A model generated the notes under the pieces. The model had not been told where the DNA came from, ran no database searches, and saw only the letters and a list, made by a program, of their open reading frames with translations. Shown here in pieces: positions 31,927-44,690 of a stretch of 64,000 nt of DNA (its first letter is position 1; every line of letters begins with the position of its first letter). Both the position numbers and the translations under genes were made by a program. This stretch comes from Sabellastarte sp. h YS-2021 (lineage: Eukaryota > Annelida > Polychaeta > Sabellida > Sabellidae): NCBI GenBank assembly GCA_964017235.1, contig OZ024928.1:151738881-151802880 (forward strand), written 5' to 3'.

Positions 31927-32455
31927 TAGGGCTGCAACGATTCTTCGGTTACTCGGAAACGAAATGATTCAGATCAATACTCGAAGCAAGAAAAGTGAAC
32001 CGGCTATTCGAAAACAACTAAACATAGATGTAAAATCTACTACAAAATTAAATTTTTTTTCTTTGAATATATGAATATATTTATATATTTTACTAATATA
32101 AGGTGTTTCTGTTTTTTTATATTTTAAGCATTTGCAAACTTCAATAGTTTGTGTAACAAAGTTTTTAATAGACGGCATTTTAACATAACATATTTCAAAG
32201 ATGCCTCAAATCTCGCAATATAAAAATGGATAAAATTTCCTATATTTTGCACTATAAATGTGTCTTTTCCCCAAAATTCAATAAATTATCAAAATTTGTT
32301 CCTGTTGTGTGCCTTTTAACCATTTTATAAGGCGTGATATGTCGAAACATGATGCAACTTATTTCGTGGGCGATAATCAAGCGATTAACCGAGTCTGAGT
32401 CGGTTCTTCCAGAACGAGTAATCGAGGCGCATTTTCGGGCTCGTTTGCAGCCCTA
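31927..32455. mobile_element. hAT-like non-autonomous element with 8-bp duplication
   Basis: Ends TAGGGCTGCAACGA and (inverted) TAGGGCTGCAAACGA, flanked by ATTTAAAC (31919-31926) and ATTTAAAA (32456-32463), an 8-bp duplication with one change. Both features are typical of hAT elements. The 529-bp body has TTACTCG motifs repeated near both ends and no intact gene. It interrupts a satellite monomer of element B. Confidence 0.85.
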
Positions 32456-32739
32456 ATTTAAAAATAATACTCTAAATGCAATAGTTTTCCAGTTACATCT
32501 GATTTACTCAACAGTGAGAACCTGAAAGTAGCTCTTGCTCAGCTATGCCATGACATAAATGTCTGCAATTTTACTATGTTATAGCTGACCCAAAAGTTGA
32601 TGAACAACATATTTACAGAAAATATTTTAAATGCAATAGTTTTGAAATTACATATTTACCCAATAGTGACAACCTGAGAATAGCTATTACATAGCTATGC
32701 CATGAGCTACTCAACGGCAATTTTACTATGTTATAGCTA

Positions 32740-33219
32740 CCGTAAATGAGCTATTTAGCGCATCCGCCCTTGTAACCACACCCTATCTCTATAAATGGAT
32801 GGTCCCATAAAAATGGCTTTGACAACTTCTAGAGGGTAGATGATTAGACAGTAACAGCGCACAATCGTGGTCGGTTACAAGTGTTTTCTAATGATCGCTT
32901 ATTCAGCTTAAATCTTACTTTTCTTAATTTTTCTCGATATCCACATATTTTTTATATATTTTACGTATTTTTACTTAATAAATTGAAATTTTTGCCATGA
33001 ATTTCAAGTTTGTTTATATCTACCACCATATTTACAGGAAGGGGGTATTTTTAGTAGATTCTAAATGTCAGAACACCGTTATTCTTACCGGATTGAGCTA
33101 TACTTCATCCCGGAAAGTGTTTCATGATGGGGTGCGCTAAAAGTGGAATTTTTCCACCAAAATATTGACTAAAAATAGACTTTCCTTACCGCGCTGTGCG
33201 CTAAATAGGTCATTTATGG
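32740..33219. mobile_element. TA-flanked TIR element in the element B array
   Basis: Imperfect ~24-bp inverted repeats, CCGTAAATGAGCTATTTAGC and CCATAAATGACCTATTTAGC (inverted), with TA on each side (32738-32739 and 33220-33221). The 480-bp interior is non-coding. This pattern fits a Tc1/mariner-type MITE. Confidence 0.8.
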
Positions 33220-35379
33220 TAATTCAAAAGTAGATGAATAAGATATTTAAACAAAATTCTCTGAATGCAATGGTTGTCAAGTAACAATTGATTTACTCAA
33301 CAGAGAAAACCTCAAAGTAGCTATTGCTTAGCTATGCAATGAGCAACAGGTCTGCAATTTTACTATGTCATAGCTGATCCATAAGTACATGGATAATACA
33401 TGAAAAAAATACCCTAAATGCAATAGTTTTCAAGTTACATGCAATTTACTCAACAGTGATAACAAAAAAGTAGCTATTACTCAGCTATGCAATGAGCTAC
33501 AGGTCTGGAATTTTACTATGTTATAGCTGACCCAAAAGTAGCTGAATAACATATTTATACTAAATTCTCTAAATGCAATAGTTTTGCAATTACAACTGAT
33601 TTACTCAATAGTGAGAACCTCAAAGTAGTTATTACTCAGCTATACAATGAGCTACAGGTCTGAAATTTTACTATGTTATAGCTGACCCAAAAGTAGGTGA
33701 ACAACATATTTAACCAAAATACTGTAAATGCAATAGTTTTCAAGTTACAACTGATTTACTCAATAGTGATGACCTAAAAGTAGCTAGTACTCAGCTATGC
33801 CATGAGCTACAGGTCTGAATTTTTACTATGTTATAGCTGACCCAAAAGTAGCTGAATAACATATTTATACTAAATTCTCTAAATGCAATAGTTTTGCAAT
33901 TACAACTGATTTACCCAATAGTGAGAACCTCAAAGTAGTTATTACTCAGCTATGCAATGAGCTACAGGTCTGAAATTTTACTATGTTATAGCTGACCCAA
34001 AAGTAGGTGAACAACATATTTAACCAAAATACTGTAAATGCAATAGTTTTCAAGTTACAACTGATTTACTCAATAGTGATGACCTAAAAGTAGCTAGTAC
34101 TCAGCTATGCCATGAGCTACAGGTCTGAAATTCTACTATGTTATAGCTGACCCAAAAGTAGCTGAATAACATATTTATACGAAATTCTCTAAATGCAATA
34201 GTTTTGCAATTACAACTGATTTACTCAATAGTGAGAACTTCAAAGTAGCTATTACTCAGCTATGCAATGAGCCACAGATCTGAAACTTCACTATGTTATA
34301 GCTGATCCCAAAATAGGTGAATAACATATTGAAACAAAATACTCTAAATGCAATAGTTTCCAAGTTATAAGCGATTTACTCAACATTGATAACCTAAAAG
34401 TAGCTATTACTCAGCTATGCCATGAGCTACAGGTCTGAAATCTTACTATGTTATAGCTGACCCAAAAGTAGCTGAATAACATATTTATACGAAATTCTCT
34501 AAATGCAATAGTTTTGAAGTTATAAGCGATTTACTCAACAGTGATAACCTAAAAGTAGCTATTACTCAGCTATGCCATGAGCTACAGGTCTAAAATTTTA
34601 CTATGTTATAGATGACCCAAAAGTAGCTGAATAACATATTTATACGAAATTCTCTAAATGCAATAGTTTTTAAGTTACAAGTGATTCTACTCATGATGGA
34701 AGTTACTGAAAAGCCCAAAAGTAGCTATTACTCACTTAGCTATTGAGACAGGCACCCAACTTACCATATTGTAGCTATGAAAAAAGTAGCTGAATAACAT
34801 ATTTTAACAAAATGCTCTAAATGCAACACTTTTCAAGTTATAAATGATTTTATGCATGATTTCATGAATTTTAATGCATTAAAAATTATTAAAAAAATTT
34901 ATTAAAAAAAAAAGTAAGACAGATCCAGGTCTCATACTCACACAAGAGAATCTACCTCTGGCCTAGTACATATATGCAAGATATGAGAGAAATCCCTGCA
35001 ATAGTCACTGAGAAAATTGTGATTAAGTGTTGAAATTTTCACACTTTTGGTGGGGGTACCCCCCTTGTAATGTCTATAGCAAACAGACAAACAGACAGAT
35101 TTGCATGGCTTGAACAATTTTTCATCCTCGATAGAAAAGGTATCTTTTAAAAAAACAGCATGTCTCTAGGCCTTGTAGTTTTGGAGGAGAAGTTGTTCAC
35201 ACGGACGCGTGCGCGTACGCCCACGCCGCAGAGTGACGACATAAAAAGTATTTAATGTACCACAGCATTTTGTTTCATTTTGTGTAGTTTTGTAGTGTAG
35301 TAAAGGCATATTGCAGTATTTCAACAAACTTTAGGGGTACAACTTGTTTTTAATTAAAATGCATATTGTGTAATTGTAC

Positions 35380-35488
35380 CTTGTTTAAACAGAGCTGCTT
35401 CTGTGTCCATCAGCTGCTCAGTGTACCTCTTTATTTCAGCAACCAGCTCTGGTGAGCACTCTTCAAAACTCTCTGGGTCATTGTCAAA
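35380..35488 (-). CDS. CEBPZ: CEBPZ exon 5 (residues 169-204)
   Basis: A 109-nt exon between acceptor cctccattttag| and donor CAAG|GTACAATT. It encodes FDNDPESFEECSPELVAEIK and continues to TEAALFKQ, which aligns with the family segment ending in HEINLFKS just before the conserved core. Exit phase is 1. The following intron is the largest of the gene (18.5 kb) and holds DIRS-2 and two satellite-bearing composite elements. Confidence 0.85.
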
Positions 35489-36643
35489 CTAAAATGGAGG
35501 TTAAACCTTTGATGAAAAATGGGGATAAAAGTTTGAAACCGAAAATGGTTTTTGCTAAGCAAAGTCTGTCTCCAGGGAGCTGAAGGTTTAGACCAATAAC
35601 TGCAAAACAGTTTTTGTTAAGGAAAAACAAAACATCCTCTTCAGGAAGCTGAAGGTTCAGGAAGTTAAAGTCAAATTATATTTGACATAGTAGAACAATC
35701 TGAATGTCCATGGACAATATAGCTCAAATATTTGCAAAGGTGGTTGATATTTCATGTTGGAGCCCACAGAATTGTGAGAGGGCATGCGAGTGGGTGAAGA
35801 GCAAGCATATATGTTTTGGTAGATCCTTACCATATCTAGGGATGTGGAAGAGGTAGAGGTCTGTCCCATTAGTTTAAAGTGGAAGGGCATGGTAGACATG
35901 ATGTAGAGGTGAGATGTGAACAAATGTATTGGAGTAGATGCTTACTACTTGTGTTTGGTTATACAGAATGTTGATTTAAGAACATGAAGTAGCACCCATT
36001 CATTTTAAGTCAGCTCACTTAGTGTTGTTGTAATGCTTCTGTGTCATCAACTTTTACAGAAATGCTACTAGTTTTATCTGATAGGATCATCATACTGGCT
36101 CTTTAAGTCTTTGTAACATCCAGAGGTTTGTATCTTTACATTATTTTTGAAAACACTTCTATTTTAGACCGATTTTTGCGATCTTACAATACTTTTAAAA
36201 GATGATCACTATCCTGGACATGATGCGAGAGTAATTTTGAGAATAATATTTGTCTGTTCACCTGTTTCCAACATATATAGTACTGTATCTGACCTCTACT
36301 GCACCTCTACAATACTCCCATTTAAATTACTGGGACAAACCTCTACCACTTACACACACTCACAAAAATTTTAGTTTATTAGATTTTCTGTAGCCCGTCT
36401 GTTTAGTATTTCTGCTTGAATATCTGCTTTAACCTTAAGCATTTAATACATGTTATTACAAATGTGTTAATATGTTCCCCACTGCAGAAAACAAATGGAG
36501 ATGTAATTACAGCAACTTTATCAAACATACCTTTTCATTTCACTCTACACAACTTTTTACTTCATCCATGCTTTAGGTGAAACTTTATTTGAACTATATT
36601 ATTGTCAATGGAATGTATTATAATACGGTATTAGAACAAATAC
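35489..36643. other. CEBPZ intron 4, nothing recognised
   Basis: AT-rich without a clear repeat; two near copies of an AGCTGAAGGTT segment at ~35580 and 35648. Confidence 0.4.
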
Positions 36644-36881
36644 CTTATGATCAAACCATTTTCCACTGCATTTGATGAGAAGTTTATTTCTTGGTTGGTA
36701 GTCTTTGGTAAAGCTGGCACTGTTGTTGTCACTAGAACTGGACACTTCATCCACCTGCACCTTGAACTTGTTCTTTGCTTTCTTCTTTTTGACATTTGAA
36801 GCTTCATCTTCATCCTTTACTTGCTTCTGTTCATCCTTTGTGAGAGGCATCTTCAGAAGTTTAACTTTTTTCTGAGGACCA
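36644..36881 (-). CDS. CEBPZ: CEBPZ exon 4 (residues 89-168)
   Basis: A 238-nt exon with acceptor gaattcttgcag| and donor CATAAG|GTATTT. It encodes a lysine-rich, low-complexity basic segment (KKKKAKNKFKV), an SSSSDNNSAS linker, and ends with LLIKCSGKWFDHK. The ending matches the LLLRPGGKWYDLE motif at the start of the conserved CEBPZ core. The basic tract probably helps nucleolar targeting (inference). The exon leaves in phase 0 and joins exon 5 across a 1.2 kb intron. Confidence 0.85.
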
Positions 36882-38563
36882 CTGCAAGAATTCCAAATGT
36901 ACTTTTTCCACACACAAAAAAAATTGAAAAGGCCAGGAATGTTGTAATGTTTAAATATAAGTGGATACTTTATTTTCTCCATAAAAGATACCTCTCCATA
37001 AAGATGTAGTCTAAAATCTTCCGCCTAATTAATGTTTATTTAAACATATAGACTGAAGAATACTGGCATCCACCAAATGCTTCCAGTGGACAGAAAGACA
37101 TAACTATTAATATATTGTCATATTGTTGTTCCTATATTGTTAGATGTAAGCCCTTTCTTATGTATACCAATGGGTTCAGGCCTGGTAATTGGAAATCATA
37201 TATTTTAGAATGTATTGTGAAAAGATAAATGTTAAATATGTTTTTGTTATTATAGACCACGGATGCCCCTGTGGCCAGATACAAAATATATCAACCATAA
37301 AAGTACAACCAATATAAGAAAATAAGACCTTGTTATTATGACAATTTAATTTTATGCTCACGCAGGGTTCAAACATCAATTTGCCCAAACTTACTCTATA
37401 TCTTATAGTTTATGAGATGAACAACATTTTTGATTTCTGCAAAAATTCAAGATATACATAGGGGCTGAAATTCAGAGGATTCAAAATTTTTTTTCAGGAG
37501 ATAATGAAGTAGTTGTTACTATCTTATGGCCCAAAATTTGCCTGAAATTGCTACATTTCTTACAGTTTTCCAGATAAATGACACTTTTGACTTTCGCCAA
37601 ATTCAAGATGATTTACTCAACAGTGAAAATCTGAAAGTTGCTATGGTTCAGTTATGCAATGATCTACAGGTCTGCAATTTAATTATGTTATAGCTAACCC
37701 TAAAATAGGTGAATAACAAATTCAAATTCAAAGGCTAAGTGCAATAGTTTTGAAGATATTAGACATTTACTCTTTCTATAATATGCTAAAATTAGTGCAA
37801 TTGGTTCATAAGTACATACAATATTGAAAGTAGAAAGTAAGTGAACAACATATTTAAACAAATTACTCTACATGCAATAGATTTTAAGTCACAAGTGATT
37901 TATTCAGCAGTAATACCCGAAAGCAGCTATTGATCAGCTATGCAATGAGCTACAGGTCTGCAATTTTAGTGTGTTATAGTTGTCCAAAAAGTAGGTGAAT
38001 AACATAGTTGAATAAAATAGGCTGAGGGCCAAACTTTTAAAGATATTAGATATGTACTATATCTATATTTTTGCTAAAATTTGGAAAGTAGTTACTACTC
38101 CATTGCATTGTGCAATAGAGTTCCTAAATACATACCATATTGTAGGTAAAGAGAAAGTAACTGAATAACATATTTCAACAAATTGTTTTAAGGGTCAGTG
38201 GGCATGTTCACAAGCTCCTAAGTCACTCACCGGGGCTGAACAAAGAGTTTGGATGGAGTTGCTAAGGTAAATATAAATGTAAACAAAACAAGTAGTTCCG
38301 TGACATACAACAGTGACATCTGGTGAATGGAATATGCAACTGAAAACATGTGCTTGCAACATGTCCACTGACTATTAAATTAAACAGCTTTAGAGTTATA
38401 AGTCATTTACTAAAATCTGGTAAAGTGCTATTACTCACTTACCTTTAAGCCAAAGTCCACAAAACCCAAAAGTAATTCACCAAAAATGTGCATCAGGACA
38501 AGTAATTCACCAAAAATGTGTCAGTGTAGTGGTTTCAGAGACGTCTACAGGACACACTAATAA
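36882..38563. repeat. CEBPZ intron 3 with diverged element A monomers
   Basis: From ~37600 to 38180 there are degenerate ~150-bp units (GATTTACTCAACAGTGAAAA, GAGCTACAGGTCTGCAATTT, AATAACA-ATT). The part 36882-37590 shows nothing I recognise. Confidence 0.6.
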
Positions 38564-38573
38564 CCCCCCCCCC

Positions 38574-38620
<47 letters not shown>
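38564..38620. repeat. Poly-C (27) followed by (AC)15
   Basis: An uninterrupted C run 38564-38590 directly followed by a dinucleotide tract. The exact lengths are prone to sequencing error. Confidence 0.95.
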
Positions 38621-38624
<4 letters not shown>

Positions 38625-38743
38625 CCGCCTTGAATGCTAAGGCCTGGCGACAGATAATTAATGGCCTTACCAGTTAAATTTAGTTAAATTTAAGGACATC
38701 AACTTTCCTTGAAATACAAAACAATATTTTTATATTTCTTTTA

Positions 38744-40182
38744 TGCAGGTGTTCCACTGGAGCCAACCGGTCAGTAACTAAGCATTTTTGGAGGGTCGGG
38801 ACCAATGTTTACATGGTCGGATAGGGTCGGTTGTAAGTTCCCGGCCTGTCGGGGGAGTCGGTAAAATTTCAAACATGTTTGATATTTCCCCGACCCTCCC
38901 CGACTCTTGTTCCCGGCCTAGGCTCCACCCCCTGGTAACCGGCTTGTCCTAGTCACTTCACGTCTTGTCCTATGACTTCAAGGCTTGTCTGTAACCCTTC
39001 CAGGCTTGTTGTTATCACTTGCAGGCCTGTCGTAACATGAAACCGGCTTGTGTTTTGTAACTTAAGTACTGCTCATTTGCAGTCCATTTCCAGCATGATA
39101 TGAGGTAAAAATATGATAAAAAATTATGTCAAGAATGACAAAGAAACAATGCAAGTGATCATAGTTTTGAAGTTAACAGATAGTGAGGGTCCACATGTAT
39201 GCTTTAAGTAATTGAGAAACCTAAAAAGGGGTTTATTTTGTCACATAATAAACAAATTCTCGGCATATTTCACCAGAGCAATTTTTTTTAAAAAGTTAAA
39301 CTATTTGGATCCAATCACAAGATGTTTCTTCTCACTCTAAAAACCCATAAGCAATTTTTGGGATAAAAGAGGATCAAGTGTCGACCAATCAACAAATCTA
39401 AAAGTAGGTCACCAGTAAATATTTGGATCCCATCACCTGACCAGAACTACAGCAAGTTTATTGCCTTCACGAGAATAGGGTCTTTCCCAGAAGCTCGAAA
39501 CTGGAGTATAAAAGGCAGCAACAAGCAAAAGGGTTTCATTATTAAGTGAGATATTGTTAGAAGCACATCTCTCTCTGCTTCTTTGCAAAGGATATAACAT
39601 TTTAAATGAAAATTTCATATTTTAAGTGGCTTTTTCATTCATAATCTGCAGCAGACATACATTGATTTCTTTCTCATTAAATATTAAAGCAAAAACCTGA
39701 AAACTATAATTAAAATTTAAGAAAAAAGTAAAGTTGGACGTTTAGGTCACATGATGGGATCCAATTATTTACCAGTGACCTAGTTTAAGAATTGTTTATT
39801 GGTCGACACTTGATCCTCTTTTTTCCCAAAAATTCATCAAAAACTGTACTTGCAATACCGACTGCACGTCTTGTCAGGGTGATTCTGTGTATTTCTCCAG
39901 TCCTGTCTCTTTGTCAGTACGGCTTGTCGGGACCTGCTAAGGCTTGTCTGTTAGGGGTTTAGAGCTTGTCGTAGTACTTCTATGACTGGCCGTGCAATAA
40001 ATGTCCCCAACCCTACGTCTTGTCGAGTTAGTCACCACGTCCTGTTTGTAAGTGTACCGTCCTGTTGGGGAGGTGCAACCGACCCAGTATTTTCCCGCCT
40101 TTTTTGTGAATTTTTGTCCCCGACCCCCATCTTTTGTAGCTGACCCTAGAGTCATAGGGTCAGCTCCAGTGGAACACCTGCA
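38744..40182. mobile_element. TTA-flanked TIR element (PIF/Harbinger-like)
   Basis: Ends TGCAGGTGTTCCACTGGAGC and its inverted partner, flanked by TTA on both sides (38741-38743 and 40183-40185). A 3-bp TWA duplication fits PIF/Harbinger. Both subterminal zones hold about fourteen direct copies of a GGCTTGTC-like octamer spaced ~20 bp (38930-39060 and 39860-40070). A separate long-armed palindrome (39353-39836) sits in the middle. No transposase seen. It lies in CEBPZ intron 3, between exons 3 and 4. Confidence 0.8.
39353..39836. repeat. Palindromic unit nested in the TTA-flanked element
   Basis: Arms 39353-39442 and 39744-39836 are inverted copies with ~85-90% match by eye (AGAGGATCAAGTGTCGACCA, GGATCCCATCA). 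The spacer is ~300 bp. This may be a nested foldback element or the core of the host element. Confidence 0.75.
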
Positions 40183-40702
40183 TTAGGCGCAAAACTGATA
40201 AAACTGCCATTTACTTATTTGTGATAAAACTTTCCAGCATTTAAGATTGGTGCATATTTTAAGAGTATATGTGGGGTTATAAATGTGAAAATACAAGTTC
40301 CAACATCACAAAAGTTTTTTAAAATGTCAAAGTATACCCTTACTTTCCTTTTAATCAGTTAAGTTTCCACATTAGTTTGGTACACACACTGGCTTGTACA
40401 CTGGAATACTGATAAGACAGTGGTGTGGCGAACTTGTATCTCCTGTATCACCAGGATTTGTTAAAGATTTCAGCCTTAAGTGAGGCATTGTTAAGTATAT
40501 CACAGAAAAAAAAATATAGCACAGACGTCAGGGCCCCATGATTTCCAGCTCTGTATTTTCCTACACTGTGCCAGTTCAAGCTGTTTTAAACACCGAATAA
40601 TGAATTGAGTATGTTTCAATCTGAAGTTACAAATGTTATTTATAGCACAGGATTTACTTCTTCTTAATTTTCTTTGAAAGTATGTGTGTAAATCAGCCTT
40701 AC

Positions 40703-40764
40703 CTATCATCTGTCTCTTCTGTCCTGACTTTGTCAAAACCCAAGCTTTTCACAAAATCGAGAAC
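40703..40764 (-). CDS. CEBPZ: CEBPZ exon 3 (residues 69-89)
   Basis: A 62-nt exon between acceptor tttctcatttag| and donor GATAG|GTAAGG, encoding VLDFVKSLGFDKVRTEETDD plus two bases of the next codon. Entry is phase 0 and exit phase 2, which fits exon 4 (starting with one base). The sequence is weakly conserved in the family; the call rests mainly on splice signals, phase and position between stronger exons. Confidence 0.7.
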
Positions 40765-41289
40765 CTAAATGAGAAAAATAGGAAATTAACTAGAATTTGC
40801 ACATTGGGGAACCATTGCTTATTTGATCACTAGAAAATCAAAGCACTTTATTTAGCAAGCACTTTACCAAGTGCCCATGTCAGGAGAATACATTTTTACG
40901 GCTTGCGCTTCTACAGATCACCTTTTTAAAATAAGCAAGATACAGACTTTCAGTTTCGCCACACCATTTGCCCTTAAAGGAGGTCAAAGATCAAAATTGA
41001 ACACATCAGAAGATTCCCAGCACATGATTTCCTACAGGTTGGTCTCAAAAGCAAACCCTTTAAGACTGATAATAAGTGAGATTTAAGCATTTAAAGTCTG
41101 GCCGAAATCGGGTGTATAGGGCAATTTAATCTTTGATGATCTTGAAAGATGAGCATCAAGTTCAAATGTTGGCATGCTTGTACAAGATATGCATATTTGT
41201 TTATTGTGGCAGAACTTAAAATCTGATAGAATTTAAGATTCTGTTCACAGAACTTACAATCCTTGTGTTTCATTGCTTTGGAAGTAAAG

Positions 41290-41460
41290 TCCTCACTCTA
41301 CAAGTCAGTCAAACACTTTGCCCATAGTTTTCTTTTTTATGCTCCCAAGATCTGGAATGATCTTCCTAATCATGTACGTAGAGCAACATCTATTGCCTCC
41401 TTCAGGAACAAGCTCAAAACTTGTTTGCAAAAGCCTATCTGCCATAGTCTCCATGTCACA
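41290..41460 (+). pseudogene. LINE reverse-transcriptase C-terminus fragment
   Basis: The frame reads FAHSFLFYAPKIWNDLPNHV, RRATSIASFRNKLKTCL, a pattern (AP-K-x-WN-x-LP...SFK-x-x-LKT) found at the C-termini of CR1/Jockey-type LINE polyproteins. Only this fragment is visible; it is a dead, 5'-truncated copy. Confidence 0.7.
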
Positions 41461-41739
41461 CCTGTATCTTCTTGGTATTTGACCTGGCTATGTTACTGGA
41501 CATATGATTATTCACATTGGTTTCATTCAGTTGTGCCTTAGAGTCTGTCAATTGATAAAGATTAAGTGCTGTAAAAGTCCACATTATATTTAATAACACT
41601 GGCCCCTATGGATATTTACTGAGACCTTAAGGTGACCTACAAATTAAATTTACAGACCAAACAATGATCAGATACAGAAATTATAACCAGAACTGCATGA
41701 GGCTGGTCAGAGTTCAAAATATGTCAAAAATGTAATTAT

Positions 41740-42150
41740 TAGTAATTTAGTGCATAATTTCATGAATTTTAATGAATTAAAAATTATTTCAAAAATTCAT
41801 AGAAAAATAATTTAGAACGATCCAGGCCTGATACTAACACAAAGGAATCTACTTGTGGCCTAGTACATATATGCAAGATAAGAGAGAAATCCCTGCAATA
41901 GTCACTGAGAAAATTGTGATAAAGTGTTGAAATTTTCAGACTTTGGGTGGGGGTACCCCTCTTCCAATGGCTCTGAGGAACAGACGAACAGACAGATCTG
42001 CGTTGATTTTAAAATTTATCATCCTTGATAGATAAAGTATCTTTTAAAAGTACCAGCATGCCTCTGGGCCTTGTAGTTTTGGAGGAGAAGTTGTTCACAA
42101 AGACGCGGACGCCGCAGAGTGATGCCACAATCAGTCAGCTGACATGAGAT
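41740..42150. repeat. Right-tail fragment of the element A family
   Basis: Contains TTTAGTGCATAATTTCATGA, CATATATGCAAGATA, GGTGGGGGTACCCC, GACGAACAGACAGATCTGCG (the uninterrupted DIRS-1 target), CGCCGCAGAGTGATGCCA and TCAGCTGACA. It helped define both the DIRS-1 insertion point and the element end. Confidence 0.75.
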
Positions 42151-42763
42151 TCCTGTTTTTGCAATCCAGAATGGAGGTTGTATACCCAAAATGTCATCCT
42201 GATGTCACATAATAAGCAGACAGTTTATGCTTTATTAAGTAATTGATATAAAAATGCCAATATATAAAAATGCCACTGATAAAATAATTGATTTATTGCA
42301 TTTATGTACAAACTGTATCCATAAAAGGAATCTTTCCTGGTTGCGACAGACTGTATATTTCATACTTATAGTAATTTCACACCACTGATTCAGACAATAG
42401 GGTTCTGAATTCATTTTGTGTTATTTCTATTAATTTTGGCCCGCAAAACTTTAAAACTGATGGTGAAATTTCAGATATTTTTTTATTGTAGAATTTCTAA
42501 ATTGCTTGTGGCGAAAATAATTGGAAGTGCGCTTTTGCCTGTGTCCAAACAAGTTGTGACACTGAATAGCAAATGGTACCAGAGTACAGAAGTCAGTGAC
42601 ATCATTGCAAAAATTTCATTTCAGTTTCGTTTTATAGTGTTTCACACAATAAAAAGTCACACGTAAATGTTCAATTTTAACACAATAATTTCTGCAATAT
42701 ATTTGAACATATTCATATTCTTTTTTGCTGAATTTTATCAATATTTATAAAAATAACTCATAC
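42151..42763. other. CEBPZ intron 2, nothing recognised
   Basis: AT-rich single-copy-looking DNA; the same holds for 42860-43565. Confidence 0.4.
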
Positions 42764-42859
42764 CTCCTGTCGTTTGATAGGTTCTTCATCCATATTATTA
42801 ACATGATCAATAACATCATGCTCATCTTCATTTATATCTCTTAACAACTCAAAATCTGC
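42764..42859 (-). CDS. CEBPZ: CEBPZ exon 2 (residues 37-68)
   Basis: The 32 codons are phase 0 at both ends, with acceptor tgtatttgcag| and donor GAG|GTATGA. The product is acidic (ADFELLRDINEDEHDVID...), matching the acidic region after the LGG motif in vertebrate CEBPZ (an ATLDENEEVID-like segment). It joins exon 1 (LGGSK) and exon 3 (VLDFV) without any frame break. Confidence 0.8.
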
Positions 42860-43565
42860 CTGCAAATACAATATGAAACTTTGTGTGATTGGCATTACAA
42901 AATCAAGTTGTGTTACATTGAATTGCACAGAGTTAGCATACATATGTTAAATGTATTTCAGGTATATTATACCCTGAGAATTTGAAATATTAATAGCATC
43001 AACACCTTGTCAGATTACTATAAATCTTCAACACAGAATTTTGTATCAATTCACCCCATAAAGTGAATTGTCCTATTTTGACGATAACTTGAACTCACAA
43101 GATGACAACAAATTGGTAAACATTCATGGAGTTCCCAAATAATGCGCCCTAGATTGAGTTTCTGTTGCCCTAACAGCCTTTTTGCTCTAGTGTATGGTGG
43201 ATAGGGACAGGGTTCCTTTGAACTCAAAAATGTTGTAAATTTTTAACAGGATATATAGAGAGGAAAGGGGTCAATAAAAGTTATATAAAACAAAAGAATT
43301 CCATGTACAGTAATCCCCTTAAGCAATATTTTATCTGAATATGCTTCTGTTGGGGTTATGTGGGATAATACTCTTTACATCATTGACTATGGGTGCCATC
43401 TTGTAATTTATTCACACCAAAAGCAGTTGAATTGCATTGTACATGTTTATTGATATTTATCTGTATTTATTGGTCTGACTCTGACTTCTTCTCTAAGCTT
43501 CTGCAATGCTTATTTTGTCCAACTCAGTAATCTCAGGTGTCAGTATCTGATGTATGATTTAGATG

Positions 43566-43755
43566 TTATGGCCCCCAAATGCTCATTTAAGCCATAGGCT
43601 TCACTACTGTAATGCCTTGTTTCGGAGTTTCACCAATTCTAACCTCTGGAGAGTGCAATGTGTTCACAACAGCCTGGCCAGGATTGCACCAATACAAAAA
43701 CATATACCACATATATATATCCTGTACTTAAGAGCTTACACTTGGTTACCATTGT
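43566..43755 (+). pseudogene. LINE reverse-transcriptase fragment (thumb region)
   Basis: LHYCNALFRSF, WRVQCVHNSLARI and LRAYTWLPL follow the order Y-CN-x-L, LQRVQN-x-AARL, LHWLPV seen after the catalytic domain of CR1/Jockey-type elements. Frame breaks prevent expression. Confidence 0.65.
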
Positions 43756-43949
43756 AACAGCAGTCACAACAACAGAAAACCACAATGCTTAGACTGAGGT
43801 TCTATCACTATGGCAGCCCTGACATGTGCTTATTTGGTGACAGAGCTCAAAAGTGGTACTCAAAAATATAAAGTTGTAAACAGCATAAAGTGTAACTTTA
43901 GGTTTATGTAAACAAGACCAATGCCACATTGTTTATCTTCTGCCAGGCG

Positions 43950-44690
43950 TTAAGACGTAATCTGACCCCGAAACAGGGTTCAAAGTCCAATGATCAATAA
44001 TAAAGGAGATAGAATCATTTTTGAATATGATCACCCAGCTGAACCTTAAAGCAGGGGTCAAACATCAAATTTGACACTTGCAAAAGATTCAAAGGGCATG
44101 ATTTCGTGCAAGTTATTTTCACATTGTGAAGTTCTAGAACCAATAAAATAGCCAGCATCAGCTGGCAAGAAACCCATCCTGTGGGTACAACTAAATGGGC
44201 AACACCATTGAGATTTGTAATGATCTAAGGAACAACTTCAGTTCTAAGAAGTACACAGAACCCATGAGATGTTGTTAGATGTAAGAACTTTCATGAAGTT
44301 GAAGAAGGCACAAAACTTGCATATTTTATTCATTCATGATGCGAATTCCAAGCCAAAAGACCATCATAAAAGAGATATATGGCCTTTTTAGTATGATGAC
44401 CCCACTTGACCTTGAAACAGGGGTCAAAAGTCAAATCTAACACTTGCCAAAGATCCACAAGATTTCTTACAAGTTGTTTTCATATTTGAAAGCCCCAAGA
44501 TCAATTATAAAGGCGATATACTTTTTTGCGTGATGACCTTACTTGACCTTGAAGTAGGAGTCAAAGGTTAAATTTGACAAAACAGAAACTGTAGCTGTAA
44601 ATGTGGAATCGTAAATTGTTTGCAGGATATATTTAATTTAAGGCTTTTTCCATTCTCTCAAAACAGACAAGACGCCGCAGAGTGATACCA
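43950..44690. repeat. Diverged units of the GACCTTGAA family with an element A terminus
   Basis: Repeats of CTTGACCTTGAARCAGGGGT, AAAGGTCAAATTTGAC, GATTTC-TACAAGTTGTTTTCA and AATAAAGGRGATAT, ending with GACGCCGCAGAGTGATACCA at ~44670. It looks like a short element A relative carrying the other satellite. Confidence 0.6.

Larger units (their letters stand above)
31284..35245. mobile_element. Composite satellite-bearing element B (same family as A)
   Basis: The left end CAGTGCCCGTGAACAGGC...TGTCAACTGAC and the right tail (GTAAGACAGATCCAGGTCTCAT near 34914, GTGGGGGTACCCCCC near 35050, CGCCGCAGAGTGACGACA near 35223) match element A. The tail here is uninterrupted, which reveals the DIRS-1 insertion point in A. 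The array of ~155-158-bp units runs from 31480 to 34850 and is itself interrupted by a hAT-like element and a TA-flanked element. It lies between CEBPZ exons 5 and 6. Confidence 0.65.
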
